A DNA stretch of 64,000 bases from Rhodospirillaceae bacterium. Lineage in GTDB: Bacteria; Pseudomonadota; Alphaproteobacteria; GCA-2731375. Shown here piece after piece: positions 16,103-24,418 of this stretch. How positions within the stretch are numbered: the first letter of the stretch is position 1; each line of letters begins with the position of its first letter. Both the position numbers and the translations under genes were made by a program. Location: the NCBI GenBank assembly GCA_018701215.1, contig JABIWH010000050.1, forward strand, positions 310,001-374,000. The letters are read 5' to 3'. The notes below the pieces were generated by a model, which did not search any database, was not told where the DNA came from, and saw only the letters and a list, made by a program, of their open reading frames with translations.

Positions 16103-17008
16103 TTACAAATTCGAGGTGGTCGGCTCAAAGCCGCTGGCGGCCTCGTCCTTGGCCGTGGCGGCGAGATCCATTGCCGGGTCGCCGGCGATACGGGTGTGAC
16201 GCATGACGCGCGGCTGGTTGTAGTCGTAGGGTTGGGCCGCATGCAGGGTACAGCGGTTGTCCCACATCATCACATCACCCGGTTTCCAGGCGTGATAATA
16301 AGTGCGCGGCGGCTGGCAGGCGAATTCGAGCAAGCCGTCCAGCAGCTCCTTCGCCTCCCCATCATCCATGCCCGGAATGCGGTAGGCGTGGCGGCCGATG
16401 AACAGGGATTTCCGACCTGTCGCCGGATGGGTATAGACCAGGGGCCGCAAAGGGGCGCCCTTGGTGTGGTAGCCGTAACCGGCACCGGTGGCGACGGTAT
16501 AGCCGATCTTGGCCTGGCTTTGATAAAGCGAATGATAGGCGGACAAATCAGCGATCTTGTCCTTCATGTCCTGGTCCAGGGCATCATAGGCATCGCGCAT
16601 ATCGGCCACCGCCGTCTCGCCCCCCGATGACGGCACCACCTGGGCCGACAGCACAGAGGCCTTGGCGGCCAGCGGCATGTACGAGCTATCTGTATGCCAG
16701 CCTTCATTGCCGCGCAGGGCGTTATAACCATGCTCGCCTGGCTGCACGACACTGCCGTCCGGCTTTTGATTGCTGATATTGACCGCCTTGGCATCCGGAT
16801 CACTGCGCAACAGCTCCATCTCGCCAAAGCGCAAGGCGAAGGCGATCTGGGCCTCATCCGTCAGGTTCTGTGCGGGAAACAGCAACACGGCATGTTCGTG
16901 GAACGCATCCTCCACCATGCGCCATTCCGCAGTGCTCATATTGGCCAGGTCGATCCCGGTAACCGTGGCGCCCATCGTGGTTTCCATGGGGGTGATGGTC
17001 GGCTGCAT
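16103..17008 (-). CDS. TauD/TfdA family Fe(II)/2-oxoglutarate dioxygenase
   Basis: The 301-residue protein has the iron triad of the family: H-T-D in GWHTDSSYMP and the distal histidine in CTLHAAQPYDY. The nearby arginine in RVMRHTRIAGD would bind 2-oxoglutarate. TauD-like enzymes hydroxylate sulfonates, phenoxyacetates or other small acids to release sulfite or break ethers; the substrate here is unknown. ATG 17008 has GGGAG seven bases upstream. It is 53 bases upstream of the gamma-glutamyltransferase in the same direction, so the two may be co-transcribed. Confidence 0.87.
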   Translation of the reverse strand: MQPTITPMETTMGATVTGIDLANMSTAEWRMVEDAFHEHAVLLFPAQNLTDEAQIAFALRFGEMELLRSDPDAKAVNISNQKPDGSVVQPGEHGYNALRGNEGWHTDSSYMPLAAKASVLSAQVVPSSGGETAVADMRDAYDALDQDMKDKIADLSAYHSLYQSQAKIGYTVATGAGYGYHTKGAPLRPLVYTHPATGRKSLFIGRHAYRIPGMDDGEAKELLDGLLEFACQPPRTYYHAWKPGDVMMWDNRCTLHAAQPYDYNQPRVMRHTRIAGDPAMDLAATAKDEAASGFEPTTSNL

Positions 17009-17248
17009 TGCATACTCCCGGTCAGGTGGTTTCGTCGATGATCTGCGTCAGAATGCCGCAGTATGGCGAATGAGCCGCCCCGATGGCAAGTCCGGCAGAA
17101 GCAATTGAAACAATTCAGTGCCGCTGGCGACATATGCTTGAAACAGCCGCCCTGCATATTCTCCCCATCACCGCGGTTGGGGTGGTTTCACGTAATTGGT
17201 TCAGTACGGTGGATCCGAACAATGGTTCAGCACAAAGGAGATGGCACA

Positions 17249-17524
17249 ATGTCCTATCACATGACCCTACAAGCAATGCCGGCAAACGCCTCGTATGGCA
17301 TGAAAGCCGCAAGGCATCATGTCATCCTTGATATCGCCATCCAGGCCATGTCCCGCACGGTCATGTCCGTCCGTTATTGGTACATCCAGCGCAATCGGAT
17401 GGCATCCCTATCCGCCTTGCCCGACCATACCTTGAGCGATATCGGCGTGCACCGCACCTCCATCTCGCCCGCCCCCTGCGCACCGGCAACGCCGATCCGC
17501 CGGTCATCGCGCGACTGCGAGTGA
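17249..17524 (+). CDS. DUF1127 domain-containing small protein
   Basis: The 91-residue protein contains a DUF1127-like segment in its second half (RNRMASLSALPDHTLSDIGVHR), the short arginine-rich motif common in alphaproteobacteria. Some DUF1127 proteins bind RNA or affect phosphate, carbon and stress responses, but most are uncharacterised. The start at ATG 17249 is supported by AAAGGAGA at 17234-17241. The longer N-terminal half is methionine- and histidine-rich and matches nothing I recognise. The gene stands alone. Confidence 0.65.
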   Translation: MSYHMTLQAMPANASYGMKAARHHVILDIAIQAMSRTVMSVRYWYIQRNRMASLSALPDHTLSDIGVHRTSISPAPCAPATPIRRSSRDCE

Positions 17525-17639
17525 ATGCTTGGGCGGTAACTGATTGGTAGCGTGGATTGCACCAGCCCAATACTGTAAGGCAATCTTCTGCTGGGTTTGT
17601 TTCGCGTTCAAATCAGGTCGCACCAATTGGAATTTATCG

Positions 17640-18044
17640 ATGAACGAACAACTCGACGAGATCCCGCCCGGCGCCAGCCTGCTTGGCCGCAAGTTGATCT
17701 CCGTGGATGCGGCGGCCGGGCGGGTCGATCTCTCGTTCATGGGCAAAGCTGAATTCAGCAATCGCCACGGCACCATCCAGGGCGGCTTTCTTGCCGCCAT
17801 GCTGGATGCCACCACGGGCCTGGCGGTACTGTCCGCGCTGCCCGACACGGAAACCGCCGTCACGTTGGATCTAAACGTCTCCTACATTAACGCTGCCCAG
17901 GTTGGTCCAATCCAGGCCACCGGCACCCTGACCCACCGTTCCCGCACCATCGCCCGTTCCAATGGCGAGCTCCGCGCAGAGGACGGCACCGTCATCGCCT
18001 CGGCCACGGCGAGCCTTCGGATCATGCAACGCCAAAATAAATAG
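17640..18044 (+). CDS. PaaI-type hotdog-fold acyl-CoA thioesterase
   Basis: The 134-residue protein has the hotdog thioesterase signature NRHGTIQGGFLAAMLDATTG, with the central HG-x-GG pattern and aspartate, followed by TLDLNVSYINAAQVGPI. PaaI-like enzymes release CoA from aromatic or acyl-CoA esters. This fits a genome region rich in CoA metabolism, although no neighbour indicates the substrate. ATG 17640 begins the conserved region; the frame continues open upstream without a good ribosome-binding site. Confidence 0.84.
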   Translation: MNEQLDEIPPGASLLGRKLISVDAAAGRVDLSFMGKAEFSNRHGTIQGGFLAAMLDATTGLAVLSALPDTETAVTLDLNVSYINAAQVGPIQATGTLTHRSRTIARSNGELRAEDGTVIASATASLRIMQRQNK

Positions 18045-18178
18045 GCATCCGCGCCTTCGTTTCGGGCTACCATCGCGCGGGATAATGCCCCCGGCCCTTT
18101 TGCCCACAGCTTCCATTCTTCATCTTATGACGCAGGTCGGGCATACTGCCGGTATGGGATCTGTACGGAGTGTTGAGA

Positions 18179-19201
18179 ATGAAAAATCTGCCGATTTTGC
18201 CGACCATGGGTGTCGGTAGCTACGCCATTCCCGGTTGGATGCATCTGTTCCGCCAGCATATGCGCGAGGCGGCCGCACCCATGGATGTGGACGAGGCGTT
18301 CGAGGATGCGACGCGGCTGGCCATCGCCGATCAGGTCGAGGCGGGGATCGATATCGTCTCCGACGGCGAGCTGCGCCGGCAGCGCTTTGTCTACGAGATG
18401 TATGACAGGATCTCCGGCATCGCACGGCAGCAGCGGCCGCGCAAATTGGGCGTCCCCGGCTATGACATGGCGCCGCATTTTTATGCCACCGAGAAAGTCT
18501 CTGCCCCCGATGGTCTGGGCCTGGTCAAGGAGTATGAGGATCTGGCCCGCCTGGCACCGGGGCGCAATATCAAGATCGCCTTTCCCGGTCCCCTGACCTT
18601 TGCCTCCAATATCCTGCCTGGGCCCCATTACCCAAGCGTGGAGCCATTGATGGACGATATCATCGTGATGCTGCGGAGGGAGGTCGAGGCCCTGCGTCTG
18701 GCCGGCGCGGATTTCATTCAGATTGACGAGCCGGGTCTGACCTTCGTGCCCGAGCGGCGCAGCCTGGACGAGGCCGCCAATTGCATCAATCAGGTCACCC
18801 GTGGCCTGGTGGAGCACACGGCGGTGCATGTTTGCTTTGGCAACAACGCGTCCCGTCCGTCATCGCCGCGCGGTATGCGGCGGTTGATGGGCGCGATGGA
18901 GCAGTTGGAAACAGGCATGTTGGTGTTGGAATTCGCCAACCGGGAAATGGCGGAGCTGGATATCCTGGCGCCGCTGTCGGAGCGCTATAACATCGCCGCC
19001 GGGGTGGTGGATGTGAAATCATTCCACGAAGAGAGCGCCGAGGATGTCGCGGTACGGATCCGCGAGGTCCTGCGCTATGTTCCCGCCGACAAGCTGACCA
19101 TTACGGCCGATTGTGGGTTTTCCGCCATTCCCCGCTGGCTGGCGCGCAGCAAGACAGAAGCCATGGTGGCGGGCGCCAAGGTCGTGAGAGGTGAGTTATA
19201 A
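18179..19201 (+). CDS. cobalamin-independent methionine synthase (MetE) C-terminal-like protein
   Basis: The 340-residue protein corresponds to a single MetE/UROD-type barrel, about half of full MetE. Motifs include LPTMGVGSYAIPGW, DIVSDGELRRQRFVYEM, FIQIDEPGLT, HVCFGN and a late ADCGFSAIPR. The histidine, cysteine pair and glutamate fit the zinc site that activates thiols. Homologues act as methyltransferases or as epoxyalkane:CoM-transferase-like enzymes. Without the N-terminal folate domain it is unlikely to be ordinary MetE, and the substrate is unknown. ATG 18179 has GGAG eight bases upstream. Confidence 0.8.
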   Translation: MKNLPILPTMGVGSYAIPGWMHLFRQHMREAAAPMDVDEAFEDATRLAIADQVEAGIDIVSDGELRRQRFVYEMYDRISGIARQQRPRKLGVPGYDMAPHFYATEKVSAPDGLGLVKEYEDLARLAPGRNIKIAFPGPLTFASNILPGPHYPSVEPLMDDIIVMLRREVEALRLAGADFIQIDEPGLTFVPERRSLDEAANCINQVTRGLVEHTAVHVCFGNNASRPSSPRGMRRLMGAMEQLETGMLVLEFANREMAELDILAPLSERYNIAAGVVDVKSFHEESAEDVAVRIREVLRYVPADKLTITADCGFSAIPRWLARSKTEAMVAGAKVVRGEL

Positions 19202-19305
19202 ATATCCGTTAACCCTGCCCCTTAACCCGTTGTTAGTGATCCAAGTCAGATAATGCACCGTAGCTAGAACGGCGCACGCCGTCCGTAAAATGGACGTTGA
19301 TCTGA

Positions 19306-20175
19306 ATGACCTCGAACGTGGTTGCATTACCTGGAATTGGCCTTGGCCCGCACACACCCGTGCGCCCGGCTGCCAATTTGCATGCCACAAATACGACAGC
19401 GGCAAATGACCAGGACGGGCAGCGTCAATTCACCCGCCCCAACAAAGACCTCCACGAGCACGCTGGCAGCGCCCCAAAAAGCGCGCCTTCGCGGCCCCAA
19501 TCGCCGGTTGCGCTAAATACCCTGCTGGCGGCCCAGGAACAGGGTGGCGAGGAGGGCGTTACCGAATCACAGGCGGCCCCCACTAAAAACGATGCGCCAC
19601 AGGCGGCGCAGCTGAGCGAGGGCGAGCAGAAGCAGGTTCAGGAATTGAAAGCGGCGGATGCGGAAATTCATCGCCATGAACAGGCCCATGCCGCCGCCGG
19701 CGGGCAATATGCCGGCGCACCGCAATACGAATTTACCAATGGTCCCGACGGCAAGCGTTATGCCACCTCCGGCCATGTCGCAATCGATGTCGCCCCGGTA
19801 GCGGGCGATCCGAAAGCCACGATCGAGAAAATGGACGTGGTCCAGCGCGCCGCCAACGCGCCGGCTGAACCATCCGGCGCGGACCGCTCCGTCGCCGCCA
19901 AGGCCGCCGCCCTGAAACAAACGGCACAGGTTGAGCTGGCCCAGGCCAAACAGGCTGAGGTTGAGGAGCGCGCCAATCCGGATGGCGCCGAGGCAACCAA
20001 GGGCACGGATGACGACGCAGGCTTTGTCGAAGGCTTTGCCTTCACCGACGAGGTCAAAAAGGACGCCCTGCCAAAGGGGGAGGACAAACCCGCCGCGCCT
20101 AGTGTCGGCATCTCACCCGCTGCCGCGGCTGCCGCCTATGCCGCCACACCATTGAATTCCGTCGCCGGGGCATAA
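19306..20175 (+). CDS. putative metalloprotease of the CJM1_0395/SprA-related family
   Basis: The 289-residue protein is mostly low-complexity (alanine, glutamine, lysine) around a conserved core. That core has a zinc-protease HExxH motif in IHRHEQAHAAAGGQYAG, followed by PQYEFTNGPDGKRYATSGHV and a DVAPVAGDP segment. This pattern defines the CJM1_0395 family, whose role is unknown; it is often found with flagellar or surface genes in other bacteria. No signal peptide is visible. The start at ATG 19306 has no strong ribosome-binding site. Confidence 0.78.
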   Translation: MTSNVVALPGIGLGPHTPVRPAANLHATNTTAANDQDGQRQFTRPNKDLHEHAGSAPKSAPSRPQSPVALNTLLAAQEQGGEEGVTESQAAPTKNDAPQAAQLSEGEQKQVQELKAADAEIHRHEQAHAAAGGQYAGAPQYEFTNGPDGKRYATSGHVAIDVAPVAGDPKATIEKMDVVQRAANAPAEPSGADRSVAAKAAALKQTAQVELAQAKQAEVEERANPDGAEATKGTDDDAGFVEGFAFTDEVKKDALPKGEDKPAAPSVGISPAAAAAAYAATPLNSVAGA

Positions 20176-20276
20176 CCTTCTCTATCCAGGACAATTGTCT
20201 TCATGCAAGGATATCGCCAAGGCAGGGGCGAAACAGGTAGTATCATGGCCACTGCCTTCTTTGTGGGGAGATCGAT

Positions 20277-20720
20277 ATGGAGCAGCCCTTTGAAGGCGCA
20301 TGCCTGTGCGGCAGCGTCAAATTCAGCGTGCAACCTCCCAGCCTGTTCTGCGCCCATTGCCATTGTAACTATTGCCGGGCGGCTCATGGCGCGGCTTTCG
20401 TAACCTGGGTTGGTGCGGCGGAGGAGCGCTTTCAGCTGCAGGACCCCGAGGGACGCTTGGTTTGGCACCAATCATCAAAACAGAGCCGGCGCGGCTTTTG
20501 CGGCCAATGCGGCAGCACGCTGTTTTTTGCCTCTGACCTGGCACCGGGAGAAATGCATGTTGCCCGTGCCCTGATCAGGGGCGAGATCGACCGCGCACCC
20601 GAGGCCAACGCCTTCCACGACCAGAGGGTTCACTGGGCAGGCATCGCGGACGACCTGACCAGCTACGACAGCAGTGGCCCGGAACTGGAGCGCTACAAGA
20701 CCATCAAGACGCGGGATTAA
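20277..20720 (+). CDS. GFA family (glutathione-dependent formaldehyde-activating enzyme-like) zinc protein
   Basis: The 147-residue protein has the GFA fold's cysteine pattern: C-x-C near the N-terminus (GACLCGSV), C-x2-C-x4-C (FCAHCHCNYC region) and CGQCGSTLFF. These sites bind structural and catalytic zinc. The founding enzyme catalyses the condensation of formaldehyde with glutathione, but most members have no assigned substrate. GGGGAGA precedes the ATG. The 3' end overlaps the convergent acyl-CoA dehydrogenase gene by four bases. Confidence 0.85.
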   Translation: MEQPFEGACLCGSVKFSVQPPSLFCAHCHCNYCRAAHGAAFVTWVGAAEERFQLQDPEGRLVWHQSSKQSRRGFCGQCGSTLFFASDLAPGEMHVARALIRGEIDRAPEANAFHDQRVHWAGIADDLTSYDSSGPELERYKTIKTRD

Positions 20721-21847
20721 TCGAGCAACAACCCCGCCAAGTGCTTGCGGTGATGGGCGCCGTCGCCATGCTGTTGTTCGCACCACAAGGCGCGGCGGCG
20801 GTATAGCTGGGCATCACATTCGTAGGTAAAACCAAAGGCGCCATGGAACTGGATGGCCCGGTCAGAGGCGAAGGCGAAAGCGTCCGCCGCCTGGGCCTTG
20901 GCCATGCGCACGGCGGCCTCTCCGCCCGCCGTATCGGCGGCATCAAAGATGGTGGCCGCATGATAAAGGTGAGATCGGGCCTGCTCCAGGCCAACCAGGG
21001 CATCGACCATGGGATGCTTCAGGGCCTGATAGGCGCCGATGAAATGGTCGAACTGGCGCCGGGTTAAGAGATACTCCAACGTGACGTTGATAACACCAGC
21101 CGTGCCGCCGCACATTTCCGCCGCATACAGCAGGCAGGCCGTCAGATGCAGGCTTTTCAGGCAACCGAGCGCGCGGTCCTGGGGCAGCAGATTGGCCATG
21201 GGCACTACAATGCCACTCAGGTCCACGGCATAGCTGCGCCGGGTCTCGTCAATCACCACTTCACGCCGCATGGCGCCTGCGGGCAGGCTTGCCGTCTCCA
21301 GCAATACCAGCGCCGGCGCGCCATCCAGGGCCATCGTCACCAGCAATACATCTGCCATGGCGGCATCCGTTACAAAGGTTTTGCCGCCGCTCAAGACAAT
21401 GGCGTCGCCTTTGCCCTCGGCCGTGCAAGTTAGATTGGCCAGATCCCAATCGCCATGCGCCTCGGTCAAGGCCAGGGCCGCGACCGTGCCGCCCGCCAAC
21501 AACGGCAACCAATGGGATTTCTGTGCCGCATCGCCAGCCAGCAAGATCGCCTGCGCCGCCAGCGTGGTCGAGACCAAGGGCGAGGCAAACAGATTTCGGC
21601 CCATGGGCTCGACAATGCTCACAACCTCGCCCAGGCCCAGACCGCTACCGCCATATTCCTCGGGGATGGCAATACCCAGCCAGCCCAGGGCGGCCATCTC
21701 CCGCCACAGATCAGCCTCGATGGCGCCCTCTGCCTCGATCTGCTGGCGCACCGCGTCGATGGGTGATTTGCTGGCGGAAAACGCTTCGGCGATATCCATG
21801 AGTTGCGCCTGTTCGTCCGTGAACAGGATTTCGGCTTGGTCCCTCAT
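20717..21847 (-). CDS. acyl-CoA dehydrogenase family protein (short subunit)
   Basis: The 376-residue protein has the acyl-CoA dehydrogenase domain order: a helical N-terminal domain, a beta domain and a C-terminal helical domain ending with IQFHGAFGFTYECDAQLYRR. The beta-domain substrate loop is poorly conserved, as in non-catalytic or alpha-type partners of two-gene dehydrogenases. It lies 11 bases downstream of a second dehydrogenase (21859-23067) in the same direction. Such pairs can form heterotetramers, as in steroid side-chain degradation; this is inferred here. ATG 21847 was chosen because the N-terminal helix begins there and it directly follows the upstream stop. Confidence 0.83.
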   Translation of the reverse strand: MRDQAEILFTDEQAQLMDIAEAFSASKSPIDAVRQQIEAEGAIEADLWREMAALGWLGIAIPEEYGGSGLGLGEVVSIVEPMGRNLFASPLVSTTLAAQAILLAGDAAQKSHWLPLLAGGTVAALALTEAHGDWDLANLTCTAEGKGDAIVLSGGKTFVTDAAMADVLLVTMALDGAPALVLLETASLPAGAMRREVVIDETRRSYAVDLSGIVVPMANLLPQDRALGCLKSLHLTACLLYAAEMCGGTAGVINVTLEYLLTRRQFDHFIGAYQALKHPMVDALVGLEQARSHLYHAATIFDAADTAGGEAAVRMAKAQAADAFAFASDRAIQFHGAFGFTYECDAQLYRRRALWCEQQHGDGAHHRKHLAGLLLD

Positions 21848-21858
21848 TTGGCGCCCCT

Positions 21859-23067
21859 CTACTCTGACTTGGGCAGGCCAAGAACCCGCTCGCCGACGAT
21901 GTTTTTCTGAATTTGACTGGTACCACCGCCGATGGTGCTCGAAAAAGCGTTGAAATAGCCGCGCTGCCAGCGCCCGCCGTCGATAGCATCCGCATCCCCC
22001 ACATAGCGGGACGCATTGGCGCCTTGCAGGGTCACCGCGAACTGGTTCAGACGCCGGCGCCATTCGGAATTGGTCAACTTTCTCGACATGGCGATGGAGG
22101 CGGGCCGTTCCGATATCAGGCCGGGAATTTCGCCCCGCTTGTTATTCAACGCCAGGCCGCGTTCCTCAATCAGAAAGGCGACCAGCTGATCACGAATGAT
22201 CGGATCTTCGATGGCCGGTTTGCCATCGCGCATGGCATGCCGCGCCATCTCGACCACCTCCCATGCCGAGACCGCCATGGAATGTACGCCGCCGGCCTGC
22301 CCGCCCGAAACCGCACGCTCGAACGTCAGGGTCTTCATGGCGACCTGCCAGCCGCCGCCCTCTTCGCCAATCAGGCAACTATCGGCGATACGGGCGTCAT
22401 TGAAGAAAGTCTGCGTAAAGCCATGTTCGCCGGTCAGCTTCTTGATTGGCGCCGGATCGACGCCGGCGATTTTCATCGGCGCCAGAAAATAGCTCAACCC
22501 TTCGTACTTGGTGTTGGTCTGGGTATCGGTGCGGGCCAACAGAATGATAAAATCCGCATAAGCGCCCAAAGAGGTCCAGATCTTGGAGCCGTTGAGCACG
22601 TATGCCTCGCCGTCACGCACCGCCCGCAATTGCGCATTGCCCAGGTCCGAGCCGTTGTCGGGTTCGGAAAAGCCCTGGCACCAGATATCCTCGGCACTAA
22701 GGATGCGTTTTATGTAGGCCGCTTTTTGCGCATCCGTCCCCATGTTCAGGATCAGCGGCCCAGCCCAGCTCAAACCAATGGTATTGGTCATGAAGGGTAC
22801 TTTTTGCCGCACCATTTCCGCCGTGGCGATGTCCTGAAAGGCTTGCTCCCGGCCGCCGCCGCCATATTCCCCTGGCCAGGCCATGCCCAGATAGCCGGCC
22901 TCATAGACCTTGCGTTGCCAACGGCGGAGGAATTCGAACTGCTGGTCCGTTCCCACCTCCATGAAACTTTGCGGCAAAAGAAAACCCGGATCGGCGGGTT
23001 TATTCTCGCTGAACCAGGCCGCGGCTTCAGCCTGGAATTCATCAAGTTCCTGTTGCGATGCGCTCAT
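21859..23067 (-). CDS. acyl-CoA dehydrogenase family protein (long subunit)
   Basis: The 402-residue flavoprotein contains the typical GMAWPGEYGGGG, FSEPDNGSDLGNAQLRAV and NGSKIWTSLGAYADF segments and ends with STIGGGTSQIQKNIVGERVL. At the position of the usual catalytic glutamate (YEGT in medium-chain enzymes) it has IGGGT. That is common in this subfamily, where the base lies elsewhere or in a partner subunit. It should introduce a 2,3-double bond into an acyl-CoA. It is followed by the shorter dehydrogenase and preceded by a small NTF2-like gene, making a three-gene operon. Confidence 0.87.
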   Translation of the reverse strand: MSASQQELDEFQAEAAAWFSENKPADPGFLLPQSFMEVGTDQQFEFLRRWQRKVYEAGYLGMAWPGEYGGGGREQAFQDIATAEMVRQKVPFMTNTIGLSWAGPLILNMGTDAQKAAYIKRILSAEDIWCQGFSEPDNGSDLGNAQLRAVRDGEAYVLNGSKIWTSLGAYADFIILLARTDTQTNTKYEGLSYFLAPMKIAGVDPAPIKKLTGEHGFTQTFFNDARIADSCLIGEEGGGWQVAMKTLTFERAVSGGQAGGVHSMAVSAWEVVEMARHAMRDGKPAIEDPIIRDQLVAFLIEERGLALNNKRGEIPGLISERPASIAMSRKLTNSEWRRRLNQFAVTLQGANASRYVGDADAIDGGRWQRGYFNAFSSTIGGGTSQIQKNIVGERVLGLPKSE

Positions 23068-23091
23068 CGTTCTTAACCTACTCTTGCGGCC

Positions 23092-23475
23092 TCAGGCCTC
23101 GGTGCGGATGCCGGAAAAGGCGGCGATTTTCCACTCATCGGCGCGTTTCTGCAGAATATAGAAGGCGGAAACATACTCTATTGGGCTGTCGTCTTCGCGC
23201 ATACGGGTCGCGGTGATGACAATATGAGCCTTGGTCTCGTCAATGGCGATCACATCATAGCTGGATTTGCCATGATGAAAGCCAGTGACCGCGCGCAATT
23301 TCTCGGGATCAAAAGGGTACCGTTCGCGCATTTGCACGTCATCCTCGGTGATGTAGCCGACCGGCAAATGCACCATTGTTTGGATTTCATCACGGGTGCC
23401 GGTTTCGATGGCCTGTTGATAACGCTCCAACAGATCCAGCACCTCGGCCACCAACTCATCGCGTCTGGACATCAT
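23092..23475 (-). CDS. NTF2/SnoaL-like small protein
   Basis: The 127-residue protein has the helix-then-curved-sheet pattern of the NTF2/SnoaL superfamily. A helical start is followed by MVHLPVGYITEDDV, and alternating strands end in ADEWKIAAFSGI. Members bind or isomerise small hydrophobic substrates, or are non-enzymatic. It is the first gene of the acyl-CoA dehydrogenase operon, 24 bases before the long subunit, so a role in the same acyl-CoA pathway is plausible. A GAGGAG sequence precedes ATG 23475; ATG 23472 is equally possible. Confidence 0.65.
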   Translation of the reverse strand: MMSRRDELVAEVLDLLERYQQAIETGTRDEIQTMVHLPVGYITEDDVQMRERYPFDPEKLRAVTGFHHGKSSYDVIAIDETKAHIVITATRMREDDSPIEYVSAFYILQKRADEWKIAAFSGIRTEA

Positions 23476-23732
23476 CTTTACTCCTCAACTCCAAATCCGG
23501 CATCGCGCACCGTTGCGCATGGTCCACAAAAAAACAACGGGCGCGGCGCCATTCCAAGACGGCTAGGTTGCCACATTCACCAAGCAGTTTCAGCAAATTT
23601 GGTGATATGGCCGCGATGCTTCCCAAACCTCACGGTTGTACCGCTTAACGCTTCGTAGAGAAATTGACGTCATAAGTAGTTCGGCTTAGTAGCTGCAGAC
23701 ACAGTATCAATTTCAACTAGGGTTTAGTTCAT

Positions 23733-24197
23733 ATGGGCCGGTATGAGCCGACGGAGATCGGCGACGAATTTCGCCCTTTGTATGATTGCTGGCGTCAAGC
23801 CCGCGGACCCCGTGCCATGCCGGCACGGGCGGACATGGATCCGCTGTCCATGCCACGGCAATTGTTGCCGAATATTTTCCTGTTAGAGGTCCATCAAGCG
23901 CCGCAGCGGTTTCGCTTTCGCCTTGTGGGCACGGCGGTTGTCGCCATGTTGGGCGAGGATTGGACCGGCAAGTTCGTGGATGAACTGCGCCAGGCCAATC
24001 AACAGGTAACAGACCAGTATGTTGAAACCTTGAAACGGCGGGAACCGACGGAATTCCACAACGAATATTCAAAATACGACCCCTCTGTTCAACGAAAACG
24101 TTTGATGCACTATCGCCGTCTGTTATTGCCGATGTCTGATGATGAGGTGACGGTCAACATGCTGTTGGGCGCGGCAAATATCCAGCCCATAAGCTGA
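23733..24197 (+). CDS. PAS_5 family PAS-domain protein
   Basis: The 154-residue protein consists of a single PAS-like domain with the pattern of the alphaproteobacterial PAS_5 family. Its motifs are FRFRLVGTAVVAMLGEDWTG and HYRRLLLPMSDD. These stand-alone proteins have no output domain and an unknown ligand. The gene precedes the TCA operon by 221 bases in the same direction. A weak TTGACG and TAGTAG pair lies upstream. Confidence 0.72.
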   Translation: MGRYEPTEIGDEFRPLYDCWRQARGPRAMPARADMDPLSMPRQLLPNIFLLEVHQAPQRFRFRLVGTAVVAMLGEDWTGKFVDELRQANQQVTDQYVETLKRREPTEFHNEYSKYDPSVQRKRLMHYRRLLLPMSDDEVTVNMLLGAANIQPIS

Positions 24198-24338
24198 GTT
24201 GGCCGGCGCGGGCAGCGAGGTAATAAATTTCATTTTGAGATGTGCGGCCGCCGTTGCACCCCATGGCGTCCAAGGGTACAAGGGGGGCCAGATTTATTCG
24301 TCGATGACGAGGGTCGGCGGCGCCGAACGCTGGCGTCC

Positions 24339-24370
24339 CTGTTGTTGATGCAAAACATTGAAAACAACAG
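24339..24370 (+). promoter_or_regulatory. inverted repeat in the mdh leader
   Basis: CTGTTGTT at 24339-24346 and AACAACAG at 24363-24370 form a perfect eight-base inverted repeat with a 16-base spacer, about 50-80 bases before the mdh ATG. It could be an operator or an RNA hairpin controlling the TCA operon. No strong promoter boxes were recognised beside it. Confidence 0.35.
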
Positions 24371-24418
24371 AACCAACACAAACCAACGAAATCGGATCAT
24401 ATCCGGAAAGGACTACAA

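Noticed and set aside
17192..17203. GTAATTGGTTCA, a 12-base match to the interior of the palindromic elements
   Set aside because: Neither the CTAGAGC ends nor any flanking bases match, so it is most likely chance.
21913..23076. A 387-codon plus-strand open frame opposite the acyl-CoA dehydrogenases
   Set aside because: Its translation has no domain features and mirrors the minus-strand genes, which carry clear acyl-CoA dehydrogenase motifs; it is an antisense shadow caused by high GC content.
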